NCBI GenBank assembly: GCA_007117255.1
Contig: SKGU01000214.1
Location: 1-5,654 of the forward strand
Direction: 5' to 3'
Source: Natronohydrobacter sp.
Lineage (GTDB): Bacteria > Pseudomonadota > Alphaproteobacteria > Rhodobacterales > Rhodobacteraceae
DNA: 5,654 nt
Part shown: in pieces, positions 1 to 5,654 of the stretch
Position numbering within the stretch: position 1 is the first letter of the stretch
Layout of the letters: each line of letters opens with the position of its first letter
The notes under the pieces: model-generated
Seen by the model: only the letters and a program-made list of their open reading frames with translations
What the model was told of the DNA's origin: nothing
The model's database searches: none
Made by a program: the position numbers and the translations under genes

Positions 1-194
1 CCCTCAGAATGACTGGCCTGCTGCTGCAAAGTGTCGATCACACGGCCATCAGACGCGAGATAGGCCGATTTCCAGCTTTCCCAAACAGGTTGCGCCCGTG
101 TTGCAAGGTCGCTGTGAACACTGGCTCCGCCCGGCATCGCCCACATCATTGCGCCAAGCGACGTTGCGGTAGACAGAAAACTGCGTCGATTCAT
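1..194 (-). CDS. bcsZ: GH8 cellulase/endoglucanase BcsZ, N-terminal part (cut by window edge)
   Basis: Only the first 64 codons are inside the window; the gene runs off the left edge. Family: glycoside hydrolase family 8, periplasmic endo-beta-1,4-glucanases of bcs operons that cut cellulose during export; full-length members are usually about 340-370 residues. Seen: after the signal region, W38-x-x-W41-K, YL at 45-46, DGRVID at 49-54 and SHSEG starting at 61, matching the start of the GH8 fold. E64, the last complete codon, aligns with the family's catalytic acid (Glu55 in E. coli BcsZ). The N-terminus NRRSFLS (residues 2-8) followed by a modest hydrophobic stretch fits a twin-arginine (Tat) signal peptide, with cleavage possible near A24. 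The ATG overlaps the bcsB stop as ATGA, and AGGGA lies about 9 nt upstream, which fixes the start. It is translated last of the genes visible. Family assignment is firm; whether the rest is intact cannot be seen. Confidence 0.9.
   Translation of the reverse strand, partial: MNRRSFLSTATSLGAMMWAMPGGASVHSDLATRAQPVWESWKSAYLASDGRVIDTLQQQASHSE
191..194 (-). promoter_or_regulatory. ATGA stop/start overlap, bcsB to bcsZ
   Basis: The bcsZ ATG overlaps the bcsB TGA. AGGGA, within the last bcsB codons and about 9 nt upstream, is the likely ribosome binding site. Coupled translation is inferred. Confidence 0.8.
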
Positions 195-2470
195 GTCTTG
201 TGTTCCCTTGTCGAGATAACCAGTCGGATCGCGATCAGTGCCGAAATCATCGCCAGACCTAGCATCAGGATTGTGTAGAAAATTGGACGTGCCGAGACGA
301 AATTTCCCATCGCTGCCCGGAAATTCTGGCGCGACCATGGCTCCAGCAGGGTCGGACGGCGATCAGGCGCGAACCAGTTCATCCAGTAGCCCTCATGGGT
401 CAGGATCGAAACCTGCCCTTTTGGTCCGCCACCGAACGCACGGGCGCTGGCCATGTGTCGCGCGATATCGTGAATGTCGCTGTCAGGGCTGCGCAACATC
501 CAGATTTCATCGGGGCGGTTCGGATCAAGCTGAAACAGCACAGCTTGCCCGCGCTGATCGGCCAACCATGCATTCAACTGATCGCCACTGTTGGGGAACA
601 ATCTGTCAGTAAGCCAACGTGCCTGAGCGCGCATTTTGTCCCAACCACTGCTGAGCGCGATGGAAAAACCGCCAGAAGACGGTCTGCGTGCCTCAAACGG
701 ATCGTTGCTGTCTGGTGTCGCAAGACTTGCGATCAGGGCATCATCGGACGCGCGCATCAGCACCGAATCTTCCAACAAGCGCCGATCCGCACGATGATGC
801 GCCGTGGGCAAAGAGCCAAGATCATCAAGCGCGATAAGATGCAGCGCCGTTTGCCGCCGCTGACCTTCCGAACGTGTCAATGCAGCAGAGAGCGTCAACA
901 TGTCCAGCTCCGAGAACGCCCGCCCGCTCATTTCGTTTTTTCGGGGGCTGTCAGGGCCAAGTGCGGCAAAGGCCATATCCATATCGGGGATCGACATGGA
1001 CGGGCTATAGGGCACATACAGTGTAGAGCCTTCGCCTATGCGCAACACAGGCGCATCGCTGGTCGGACAAGGCAAATTCGCGGGGTTGCCGGGAACAAAC
1101 AGTTCGAGCGTCAGGATATTGGTGCCCGGATGCATAAGGCGGGCTTCGAAATCGATGGGAAACGCGGTGATTGGCGTGCCACCTTCCCCACGCAGGGGAA
1201 GCAGCCTGATCGAGGTACCGTTCATCTTCAACAGCAACATCGCGCCTTGTGGCAGGTTCTGCGCATAGGCGTAATCCAGTTGAATGCGTGCTTTCGCAGC
1301 CGTCAGAACAAGCCAGTCATCCGGCAGGCGAAACGCATGGTTGCGCAAGGCATAGTGTTGCGAGAAATCTTCTGTTTGGACACCCAGTTCGGCAAATGGA
1401 ACATGACGCTCCGGCGTGACAAGCGGCGCTCGTGAAGCCGTGCTTTGCTGCGTAAACTGTCCCAGCGACGCCAGTAATGTGTCCGGACTGGTCCCCTGCG
1501 CTACTTCCAGCACCATGACCTGTGCGCCATCACCAGACGTCATGAATCGCAATTGACTCTGCGCAGCAGGGACGATGGAAATACGGGCACTATCCGATGC
1601 ACCGGTTTCTACCGTCCAATAATCGGTAAAACGAAACACCACAGGCGCGCCGGACAACACATTATTCAGCCGTGCAACAAGGAATTGGCGCCAGACTTCG
1701 GCTTCTGCCCCCAGCGTGTCGAGACCACGAATTTCCACGGGGCGGATACCGGATGCCTGCGCTGCAAGGGCCATCATGAACGTGTCGATCCCCACCACGT
1801 CGTCATTGCGCCTGATGACAAGTCCGCTCTTGGAGAGGTCAATATCTGTCCACAGGTCAAACGAGGCTTCGGGTCCGCAATAAATCCGGTGATGCTGACG
1901 GAACTCGATCTGGACACGATTGCGACCAGGCGTCAGCACATCTGGTGGCAAGACAATATCTACGCCGCCAAAACCATCAATCTGGGCAAGATTGCGCATC
2001 CCGATATCGTGCCCATTAACCGTGAAGCGCATATGCGACCGTTCGGGCAAATTATTGATGCTCGACACAGTAGTCACGCGCAGAACCTGCTGCTCCAGCG
2101 TGTCACTGGCATAGACGTCGAATTTGACCCATTCGCGCTCGCCAGAGATGCGTGCGACTCCATCCTTCATGGGGTAGCCCAGATCCAGCAGACGCAAGGG
2201 CGAAATCCATGTCATCTGAGCGTCATCGGTCAATTCGTCCGGTGCCACTGTACGACGTGCGGGATCAACGCGCGCGGACACGTCAAGTGCTTCGCCTTGT
2301 TCCATCACTGACGGGCCGGCCAGCTCAGGCAGCTGAATCAGCATTTCATCTGAGCTCTGCGCGAGTGCGGGCAAGGTCATGGGGCCAGTCAGAAGCAGAA
2401 CCGCGCCAAGTGCAAAGCGCACTGTACGGGCGGCATGGCGCGGTTGCGGGCGGATTGCTGGCCTGATCAT
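191..2470 (-). CDS. bcsB: cellulose synthase regulatory/periplasmic subunit BcsB
   Basis: BcsB (759 residues, close to the R. sphaeroides protein of about 725) is the periplasmic partner of BcsA. It guides the emerging glucan and its C-terminal membrane anchor is required for BcsA activity. Seen: a signal peptide with a basic start, hydrophobic residues about 18-33 and an ALA|Q cleavage site after A37. A carbohydrate-binding region with SHMRFTVNG at 145-153 and the family signature RIYCGPEASFDLWTD at 195-209 follows. A second binding/flavodoxin-like half spans roughly 355-700. An amphipathic segment at about 709-728 precedes a single transmembrane helix at about 730-751 with a short basic cytoplasmic tail. 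Cys198 and Cys468 are the only two cysteines, both periplasmic, so a disulfide is possible (inference). The start ATG overlaps the bcsA stop (ATGA), with GGAG 8 nt upstream; the end overlaps bcsZ in the same way. No frameshift or missing part is apparent. Confidence 0.96.
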   Translation of the reverse strand: MIRPAIRPQPRHAARTVRFALGAVLLLTGPMTLPALAQSSDEMLIQLPELAGPSVMEQGEALDVSARVDPARRTVAPDELTDDAQMTWISPLRLLDLGYPMKDGVARISGEREWVKFDVYASDTLEQQVLRVTTVSSINNLPERSHMRFTVNGHDIGMRNLAQIDGFGGVDIVLPPDVLTPGRNRVQIEFRQHHRIYCGPEASFDLWTDIDLSKSGLVIRRNDDVVGIDTFMMALAAQASGIRPVEIRGLDTLGAEAEVWRQFLVARLNNVLSGAPVVFRFTDYWTVETGASDSARISIVPAAQSQLRFMTSGDGAQVMVLEVAQGTSPDTLLASLGQFTQQSTASRAPLVTPERHVPFAELGVQTEDFSQHYALRNHAFRLPDDWLVLTAAKARIQLDYAYAQNLPQGAMLLLKMNGTSIRLLPLRGEGGTPITAFPIDFEARLMHPGTNILTLELFVPGNPANLPCPTSDAPVLRIGEGSTLYVPYSPSMSIPDMDMAFAALGPDSPRKNEMSGRAFSELDMLTLSAALTRSEGQRRQTALHLIALDDLGSLPTAHHRADRRLLEDSVLMRASDDALIASLATPDSNDPFEARRPSSGGFSIALSSGWDKMRAQARWLTDRLFPNSGDQLNAWLADQRGQAVLFQLDPNRPDEIWMLRSPDSDIHDIARHMASARAFGGGPKGQVSILTHEGYWMNWFAPDRRPTLLEPWSRQNFRAAMGNFVSARPIFYTILMLGLAMISALIAIRLVISTREHKT
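2467..2470 (-). promoter_or_regulatory. ATGA stop/start overlap, bcsA to bcsB
   Basis: The bcsB start codon shares bases with the bcsA TGA stop. GGAG, inside the last bcsA codons and 8 nt upstream, serves as the ribosome binding site. This arrangement favours termination-reinitiation coupling, which fits the need for a matched BcsA-BcsB complex. Confidence 0.8.
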
Positions 2471-4899
2471 TGCTTCGTCTCCAGGCTACCGGGAAAACCA
2501 TCAGTCCTGCGCTTGCGCGCAAGAATATCTGCAAGGCCGTCCATTCCACCTGCGGATGATTGCGGGTCAAAGCCGGGATTGGTGATATCTGGATCAAACG
2601 CTTCGCCAAAAGCCAGAATATGTGCAGGCTGCGCCGAATTCATCTGCCCCAGCCGCGCCCGCTCTTCTGCGGCACGGCGACGCGCAGGTTCCGCCACCAA
2701 CGCACGGATGGTATGATAAACAGATGTGACCGCAAGAACCACGACATACCCCATGCCTTTAAGCAGTGGCATCGGATGGTTCTTGCTGGCGCGCACCTTC
2801 TCCCAATTCGCACTGTCGCCAAAGATGAGATGGGCAATCGTCTCACGCGTCTGAAGCGGCTGATCAAGATCATAACGAACACCCACGATCAGACCGGTAT
2901 TGGACTGCTCTACATTCTTGACCTGCACGCGGATCGCGTTTTCCAGATGTGGCGATTTCGGAAATTCCGGCGTGAAATACAGCACATATCCCGGCGCAAT
3001 CGCGGACAATTCCGCCTGATCCGTGTCCGGGCCAGGAACAATCTTCAGCTTTGCTCCGCTGGTCGAGGAATCAAGGATTGTCGCCGCCGAAAAGCTGAAC
3101 TGCCCATCACGGCCGATCGCGGCAACCGCAGGTACCTGCATCGCGACCCGCGGCACCCCGCGCCGCTGCTGACGTTCCGCAATCGCGCGCAACGAAGCCG
3201 ACACAATGATCAGATTGAAAACTGCCCAGCCGCCAACGACCGACAGGATCGTATGATCGCCGGGGAACATCACCCAGCGAATAGCAGCCGCAAGCACCCC
3301 CGCCACGCAGATCGCCCAGACCACGAGGAGCGGCTTGTACATTGGCGAGATGTAATCCTCTTCGAGCACTTCATCTTTGGCGGTGACATTGAATTTCGCC
3401 CCGCGCGGCTTGAACAATGTCTTGATCACGATGCCAGACAGATAGGGGGCCTGCGCAGTCTCGTAGAGTTCGGACATCAGCGGCCATCGCACACGCGCAT
3501 AAAGCGCATTCTGCACCATGAAACTGATTGCCATATAGGCCCCCATGTAAACCATCACTTCTTCAATGGTCGCCACGAAGATATGCAGGCCAAAGAACAG
3601 ATAGGCCAATGGCGCCATCAGAAAGACCATCCGCACCAGCGGAAACAGCCAGAACGTCATCGAATTGAGGTAACACAGGCGCTGTGTCAGGCTCATACCC
3701 TTGCGGCGCAAAGGGTTTTTCAGGCGCAGAAGCTGCATCATCCCTGCGGCCCAACGCCCGCGCTGCTGAATGAAACTGACAAAGGTTTCCGGTTGAAGCC
3801 CTGCAATCATGGCGTGATCAACATATAGGCTTTTCCAGCCGCGCGAATGGATTTCCAGTGCGGTTTCCGCGTCCTCGGTGATTGTTTCGCCCGCAAAACC
3901 GCCCACATCATCCAACGCGGCCCGGCGCAAGACAGACGCTGAGCCACAAAAGAACGCACCGCCCCAACGATCAAGGCCTCGATGGCCCAGATGATAGAAC
4001 ATTTCGTTTTCTGGCGGGCAATCATTTCGGAACCCGACATTGCGCTCGACCGGGTCAGGGTTGAGAAAGAAATGCGGGGTTTGCACCAGAAACAACTTTG
4101 GATCGGCCACAAAATAGCCGACCGTGCGAGCCAGAAAATCACGGCTTGGCACATGGTCGGCATCGAACACGACCACCAGATCACCATTCAACCGCGCCAG
4201 CGCCGCAGACATGTTGCCCGCTTTCGCATGCTCATTCTTGGCGCGCGTCGAATAGACAATACCCAGTTCAGCGCACAGATGCTGCAACTCAGCCCGACGG
4301 GCACGAGATTTCTCGGCAATTTCAGGATCTTCGTGGTTGCAACGTTGGTCTGTCCCGCCATCATCACAAAGCACAACGGTTCTCTTATGCGCCGGATAAT
4401 GCATGTTCTTGGCAGCCGACAGCGTGACCGCCAACATCTCGGTCGGCTCATTATAACTGGGAACCAGAATATCGACCGTAGGAAGCTTCGCGGCCTCGAC
4501 CTTGGGCGGCAGGGTTCGGTCAACCGGATCGGCAGTAATAAAGGAGCTGATGAAGAACACAAAGATCGCGTAGGTCTCGACGACAAAAAGCGATATCGCG
4601 ATGCCGAAGGACAACGGATTGTCGAGTGGAGGCAGCGTTTCAGTCGCGCGCCAGAACCAGTAGCGCATCACGATCGCACTCGCCACCGCAAGCAGGACGA
4701 ACCGCACCATGATGCTTTTCATGGTGAACGGCTTGATCATGGCCACCAACAAGACCGCAAAAAGGCCCAACGCCCCCTGCACGGCAGTTGACGTCGGGAT
4801 GCTGGCCAGGATTGCCAGAGGAATGACGACCGCAACCCATAGCAGCGCGAGCAGAATCTCCGTGGGTTTCAACTTTCTGGTGGCAATCAAGAGACTCAT
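2467..4899 (-). CDS. bcsA: c-di-GMP-activated cellulose synthase catalytic subunit BcsA (EC 2.4.1.12)
   Basis: BcsA polymerises UDP-glucose into beta-1,4-glucan and translocates it across the inner membrane. Counting from the ATG (810 residues): four transmembrane helices at about 14-122, a family 2 GT-A domain at about 125-385, four more helices at about 409-572, a PilZ domain at about 575-690 and an amphipathic/basic tail. Visible motifs: DDG 179-181, DAD 246-248, FFCGS 316-320, TED 341-343 (catalytic base D343), QRGRW 379-383 (QxxRW), gating loop FxVTxK 503-508, PilZ R579-R580-xxx-R584 and DxSxxG at 610-615. All c-di-GMP and catalytic residues are present, so an active, allosterically controlled enzyme is expected. 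I chose the ATG at 4899 over an in-frame TTG at 4905: AAGG lies 9 nt upstream of the ATG but only 3 nt from the TTG, and the ATG gives the same residue numbers as R. sphaeroides BcsA (788 residues) through R584. The tail is somewhat longer than in that protein. It follows bcsN after 21 nt and overlaps bcsB by 4 nt. Confidence 0.97.
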   Translation of the reverse strand: MSLLIATRKLKPTEILLALLWVAVVIPLAILASIPTSTAVQGALGLFAVLLVAMIKPFTMKSIMVRFVLLAVASAIVMRYWFWRATETLPPLDNPLSFGIAISLFVVETYAIFVFFISSFITADPVDRTLPPKVEAAKLPTVDILVPSYNEPTEMLAVTLSAAKNMHYPAHKRTVVLCDDGGTDQRCNHEDPEIAEKSRARRAELQHLCAELGIVYSTRAKNEHAKAGNMSAALARLNGDLVVVFDADHVPSRDFLARTVGYFVADPKLFLVQTPHFFLNPDPVERNVGFRNDCPPENEMFYHLGHRGLDRWGGAFFCGSASVLRRAALDDVGGFAGETITEDAETALEIHSRGWKSLYVDHAMIAGLQPETFVSFIQQRGRWAAGMMQLLRLKNPLRRKGMSLTQRLCYLNSMTFWLFPLVRMVFLMAPLAYLFFGLHIFVATIEEVMVYMGAYMAISFMVQNALYARVRWPLMSELYETAQAPYLSGIVIKTLFKPRGAKFNVTAKDEVLEEDYISPMYKPLLVVWAICVAGVLAAAIRWVMFPGDHTILSVVGGWAVFNLIIVSASLRAIAERQQRRGVPRVAMQVPAVAAIGRDGQFSFSAATILDSSTSGAKLKIVPGPDTDQAELSAIAPGYVLYFTPEFPKSPHLENAIRVQVKNVEQSNTGLIVGVRYDLDQPLQTRETIAHLIFGDSANWEKVRASKNHPMPLLKGMGYVVVLAVTSVYHTIRALVAEPARRRAAEERARLGQMNSAQPAHILAFGEAFDPDITNPGFDPQSSAGGMDGLADILARKRRTDGFPGSLETKQ

Positions 4900-4920
4900 C
4901 AGCAAATACCTTTTTTAAAA

Positions 4921-5553
4921 TCAGCCCGACCGGGCAAGGCCAAGGCCGAACGCATCCGGTCCAATTGGGGAAAGAGCTTCTTCAACTGAACCCGAAACAC
5001 AGTTACGCAACATCAGATCAAGTGCCGAAGTCCCACGGGGCAAAGCCCGCGCACCAATCTGCGACCTTCGGAACGCCAGTACACAGGTGACATCCCCACC
5101 GGGGCGCATGACTGAATAGGTAATGTCACCGTATTGATCTGAACGCGCAGTCAACGCAGATTCTGTGATCGTGCCAAAAGGGGACGGTGTTCCACCGAAC
5201 TGGGCCAGAACATCATCCAGCAGCAAACGCGCGCGACTGGACGAGCGGTTTGTCTGCGCACGCATGAGGATAGTATTCTCGCCAGCAAGTGACGTCGTGT
5301 TCGGCAGGGTTGCCCGCTGTTCCGTGGCGACACCAAGATCGCGCTCCATCACCACCAGCGCGTTCGGAACGTTCACAAACGCGCGCGATGCGGGAACAAT
5401 TCGATATTCAGACAAGGCTTCGGCGCGTTCCGTCGGGCTGGCATTGGTGCCAGGACCAGACATTTGACAGGCCGACAGCATCACGCCCAACCCAATCGAT
5501 GCACTGCCACGCAAGACAAGCTTGCGCATCAAATTGCTAGGGCCTGTGGACAT
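4921..5553 (-). CDS. bcsN: cellulose biosynthesis lipoprotein BcsN
   Basis: This is a 210-residue predicted lipoprotein. Seen: a basic start (RK at 10-11), a hydrophobic segment 16-27 and the lipobox LSAC with Cys29, followed by Gln, so no Asp +2 inner-membrane retention signal. The mature part has the BcsN-like pattern VVMERDLG (67-74), LPNTTSLAGEN (83-92 region), YGDITY (141-146), a TCVLAFRR block with Cys157, and Cys185. The Cys157/Cys185 pair could form a disulfide (inference). The family (CBP_BcsN) is known from alphaproteobacterial bcs clusters; its biochemical role is not established. First gene of the visible operon, 21 nt before bcsA. The start is uncertain: the ATG at 5553 has GGGA 7 nt upstream, but an ATG at 5529 (Met9) would give a conventional 21-residue lipoprotein signal peptide. 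The first four codons may derive from the neighbouring insertion sequence. The family call rests on remembered motif spacing plus context, so it is good but not certain. Confidence 0.8.
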   Translation of the reverse strand: MSTGPSNLMRKLVLRGSASIGLGVMLSACQMSGPGTNASPTERAEALSEYRIVPASRAFVNVPNALVVMERDLGVATEQRATLPNTTSLAGENTILMRAQTNRSSSRARLLLDDVLAQFGGTPSPFGTITESALTARSDQYGDITYSVMRPGGDVTCVLAFRRSQIGARALPRGTSALDLMLRNCVSGSVEEALSPIGPDAFGLGLARSG

Positions 5554-5598
5554 TCGGGATTCCCAACTTGCCTGATTTCTGATTCAAGCTTCCAAAAT

Positions 5599-5603
5599 GG
5601 AGG
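5599..5603 (+). promoter_or_regulatory. ribosome binding site of the transposase
   Basis: GGAGG lies 5 nt before the ATG at 5609. It overlaps a three-codon mini-ORF (ATG at 5597, stop at 5606-5608) whose stop directly abuts the transposase start, a layout that could couple or dampen translation. Confidence 0.6.
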
Positions 5604-5608
5604 TTTGA

Positions 5609-5654
5609 ATGAACGAAGAGCGGTTTGTGTTGACAGATGAGGTCTGGGTCCGCC
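5609..5654 (+). CDS. IS5-family transposase, N-terminal fragment (cut by window edge)
   Basis: Fifteen complete codons are present, reading MNEERFVLTDEVWVR. The RFVLTDxxW start is typical of the N-terminal (DUF4096-like) part of IS5-family transposases of the IS427/IS1031 type, which carry out cut-and-paste transposition with a DDE catalytic domain further downstream. A strong ribosome binding site GGAGG (5599-5603) sits 5 nt before the ATG, which fixes the start. The gene points away from the bcs operon. Members of this group are often split into two frames joined by programmed frameshifting; that part lies outside the window. The match is short, so the family call is likely rather than certain. 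Confidence 0.72.
   Translation, partial: MNEERFVLTDEVWVR

Larger units (their letters stand above)
5541..5654 (+). mobile_element. left end of an IS5-family insertion sequence (boundary inferred)
   Basis: The transposase start at 5609 implies that an IS terminus lies within roughly 30-70 nt to its left. That places the junction between about 5541 and 5580, directly upstream of, or inside, the 5' end of bcsN. The tetranucleotide CTAG at 5537-5540 is a typical target duplication for this family, and the following GGCCTGTGGACATTC resembles termini of such elements as I remember them. The left boundary is therefore placed at 5541. The opposite end, the second inverted repeat and the second copy of CTAG are outside the window, so neither the exact boundary nor the integrity of the element is proven. 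Confidence 0.5.

Noticed and set aside
395..1435. 346-codon plus-strand ORF antisense to bcsB
   Set aside because: Its translation is rich in Arg, Gln, His and Cys with no domain pattern, and it lies wholly inside the well-supported bcsB. It is a shadow of bcsB codon usage.
1553..2311. 252-codon plus-strand ORF antisense to bcsB
   Set aside because: Same reasoning: no motif, entirely opposite the conserved N-terminal half of BcsB.
2560..3828. 422-codon plus-strand ORF antisense to bcsA
   Set aside because: It is wholly opposite bcsA, with a His/Arg-rich low-meaning translation, no recognisable motif and no ribosome binding site context. The bcsA strand carries all the conserved motifs.
4900..4905. 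In-frame TTG start for bcsA at 4905
   Set aside because: It sits only 3 nt from AAGG, too close for a good ribosome binding site. The ATG two codons later has proper spacing and gives the family's residue numbering.
4911..4920. T/A run between bcsN and bcsA as a possible terminator
   Set aside because: No GC-rich stem precedes it on the minus strand, and the 21-nt gap lies inside a tight operon.
5556..5564. GGGATTCCC near-palindrome next to the bcsN start
   Set aside because: It is too short to call an operator. It is better explained as part of the IS terminal region, and its complement supplies the GGGA ribosome binding site.
5572..5584. Short direct repeat CTGATT x2
   Set aside because: Two six-base copies one base apart can arise by chance. 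They may be a transposase-binding detail, but nothing here supports that.

Overview
The window carries most of a bacterial cellulose synthesis (bcs) operon, read entirely on the minus strand (right to left), with the edge of an insertion sequence abutting its 5' end. The order of transcription is bcsN (5553-4921), bcsA (4899-2467), bcsB (2470-191), then the first 64 codons of bcsZ (194 to the left edge). At the right edge, a plus-strand ORF starting at 5609 is the beginning of an IS5-family transposase that diverges from the operon.

The proteins point to an alphaproteobacterium, most likely of the Rhodobacteraceae (Rhodobacter/Roseobacter relatives). The BcsA sequence strongly resembles the structurally characterised Rhodobacter sphaeroides BcsA as I remember it. 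Counted from the ATG at 4899, its catalytic, gating-loop and first PilZ residues fall on the same residue numbers as in that protein. A BcsN-type lipoprotein gene at the head of the operon is also typical of alphaproteobacterial bcs clusters. The DNA is moderately GC-rich by eye.

The genes form one compact unit. bcsN and bcsA are 21 nt apart, and the bcsA/bcsB and bcsB/bcsZ junctions are both 4-nt ATGA overlaps, so translation is probably coupled. BcsA is the inner-membrane glycosyltransferase that polymerises UDP-glucose and threads the glucan across the membrane. It has an intact c-di-GMP-binding PilZ domain. BcsB is the periplasmic carbohydrate-binding partner anchored by a C-terminal helix. 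BcsZ is a GH8 endoglucanase that trims cellulose in the periplasm, here with a Tat-like signal peptide. BcsN is a predicted lipoprotein of unknown biochemical role.

The most notable point is the right end. The IS lies directly upstream of bcsN, and its terminus may run into the bcsN reading frame: a CTAG at 5537-5540 followed by a plausible IS end would make the first bcsN codons IS-derived. If so, the operon has been cut off from its native promoter and ribosome binding site, and its expression would depend on IS sequence. I see no RNA gene, CRISPR array, terminator or wholly novel system here. The coding regions leave no gene-free stretch longer than about 100 nt.
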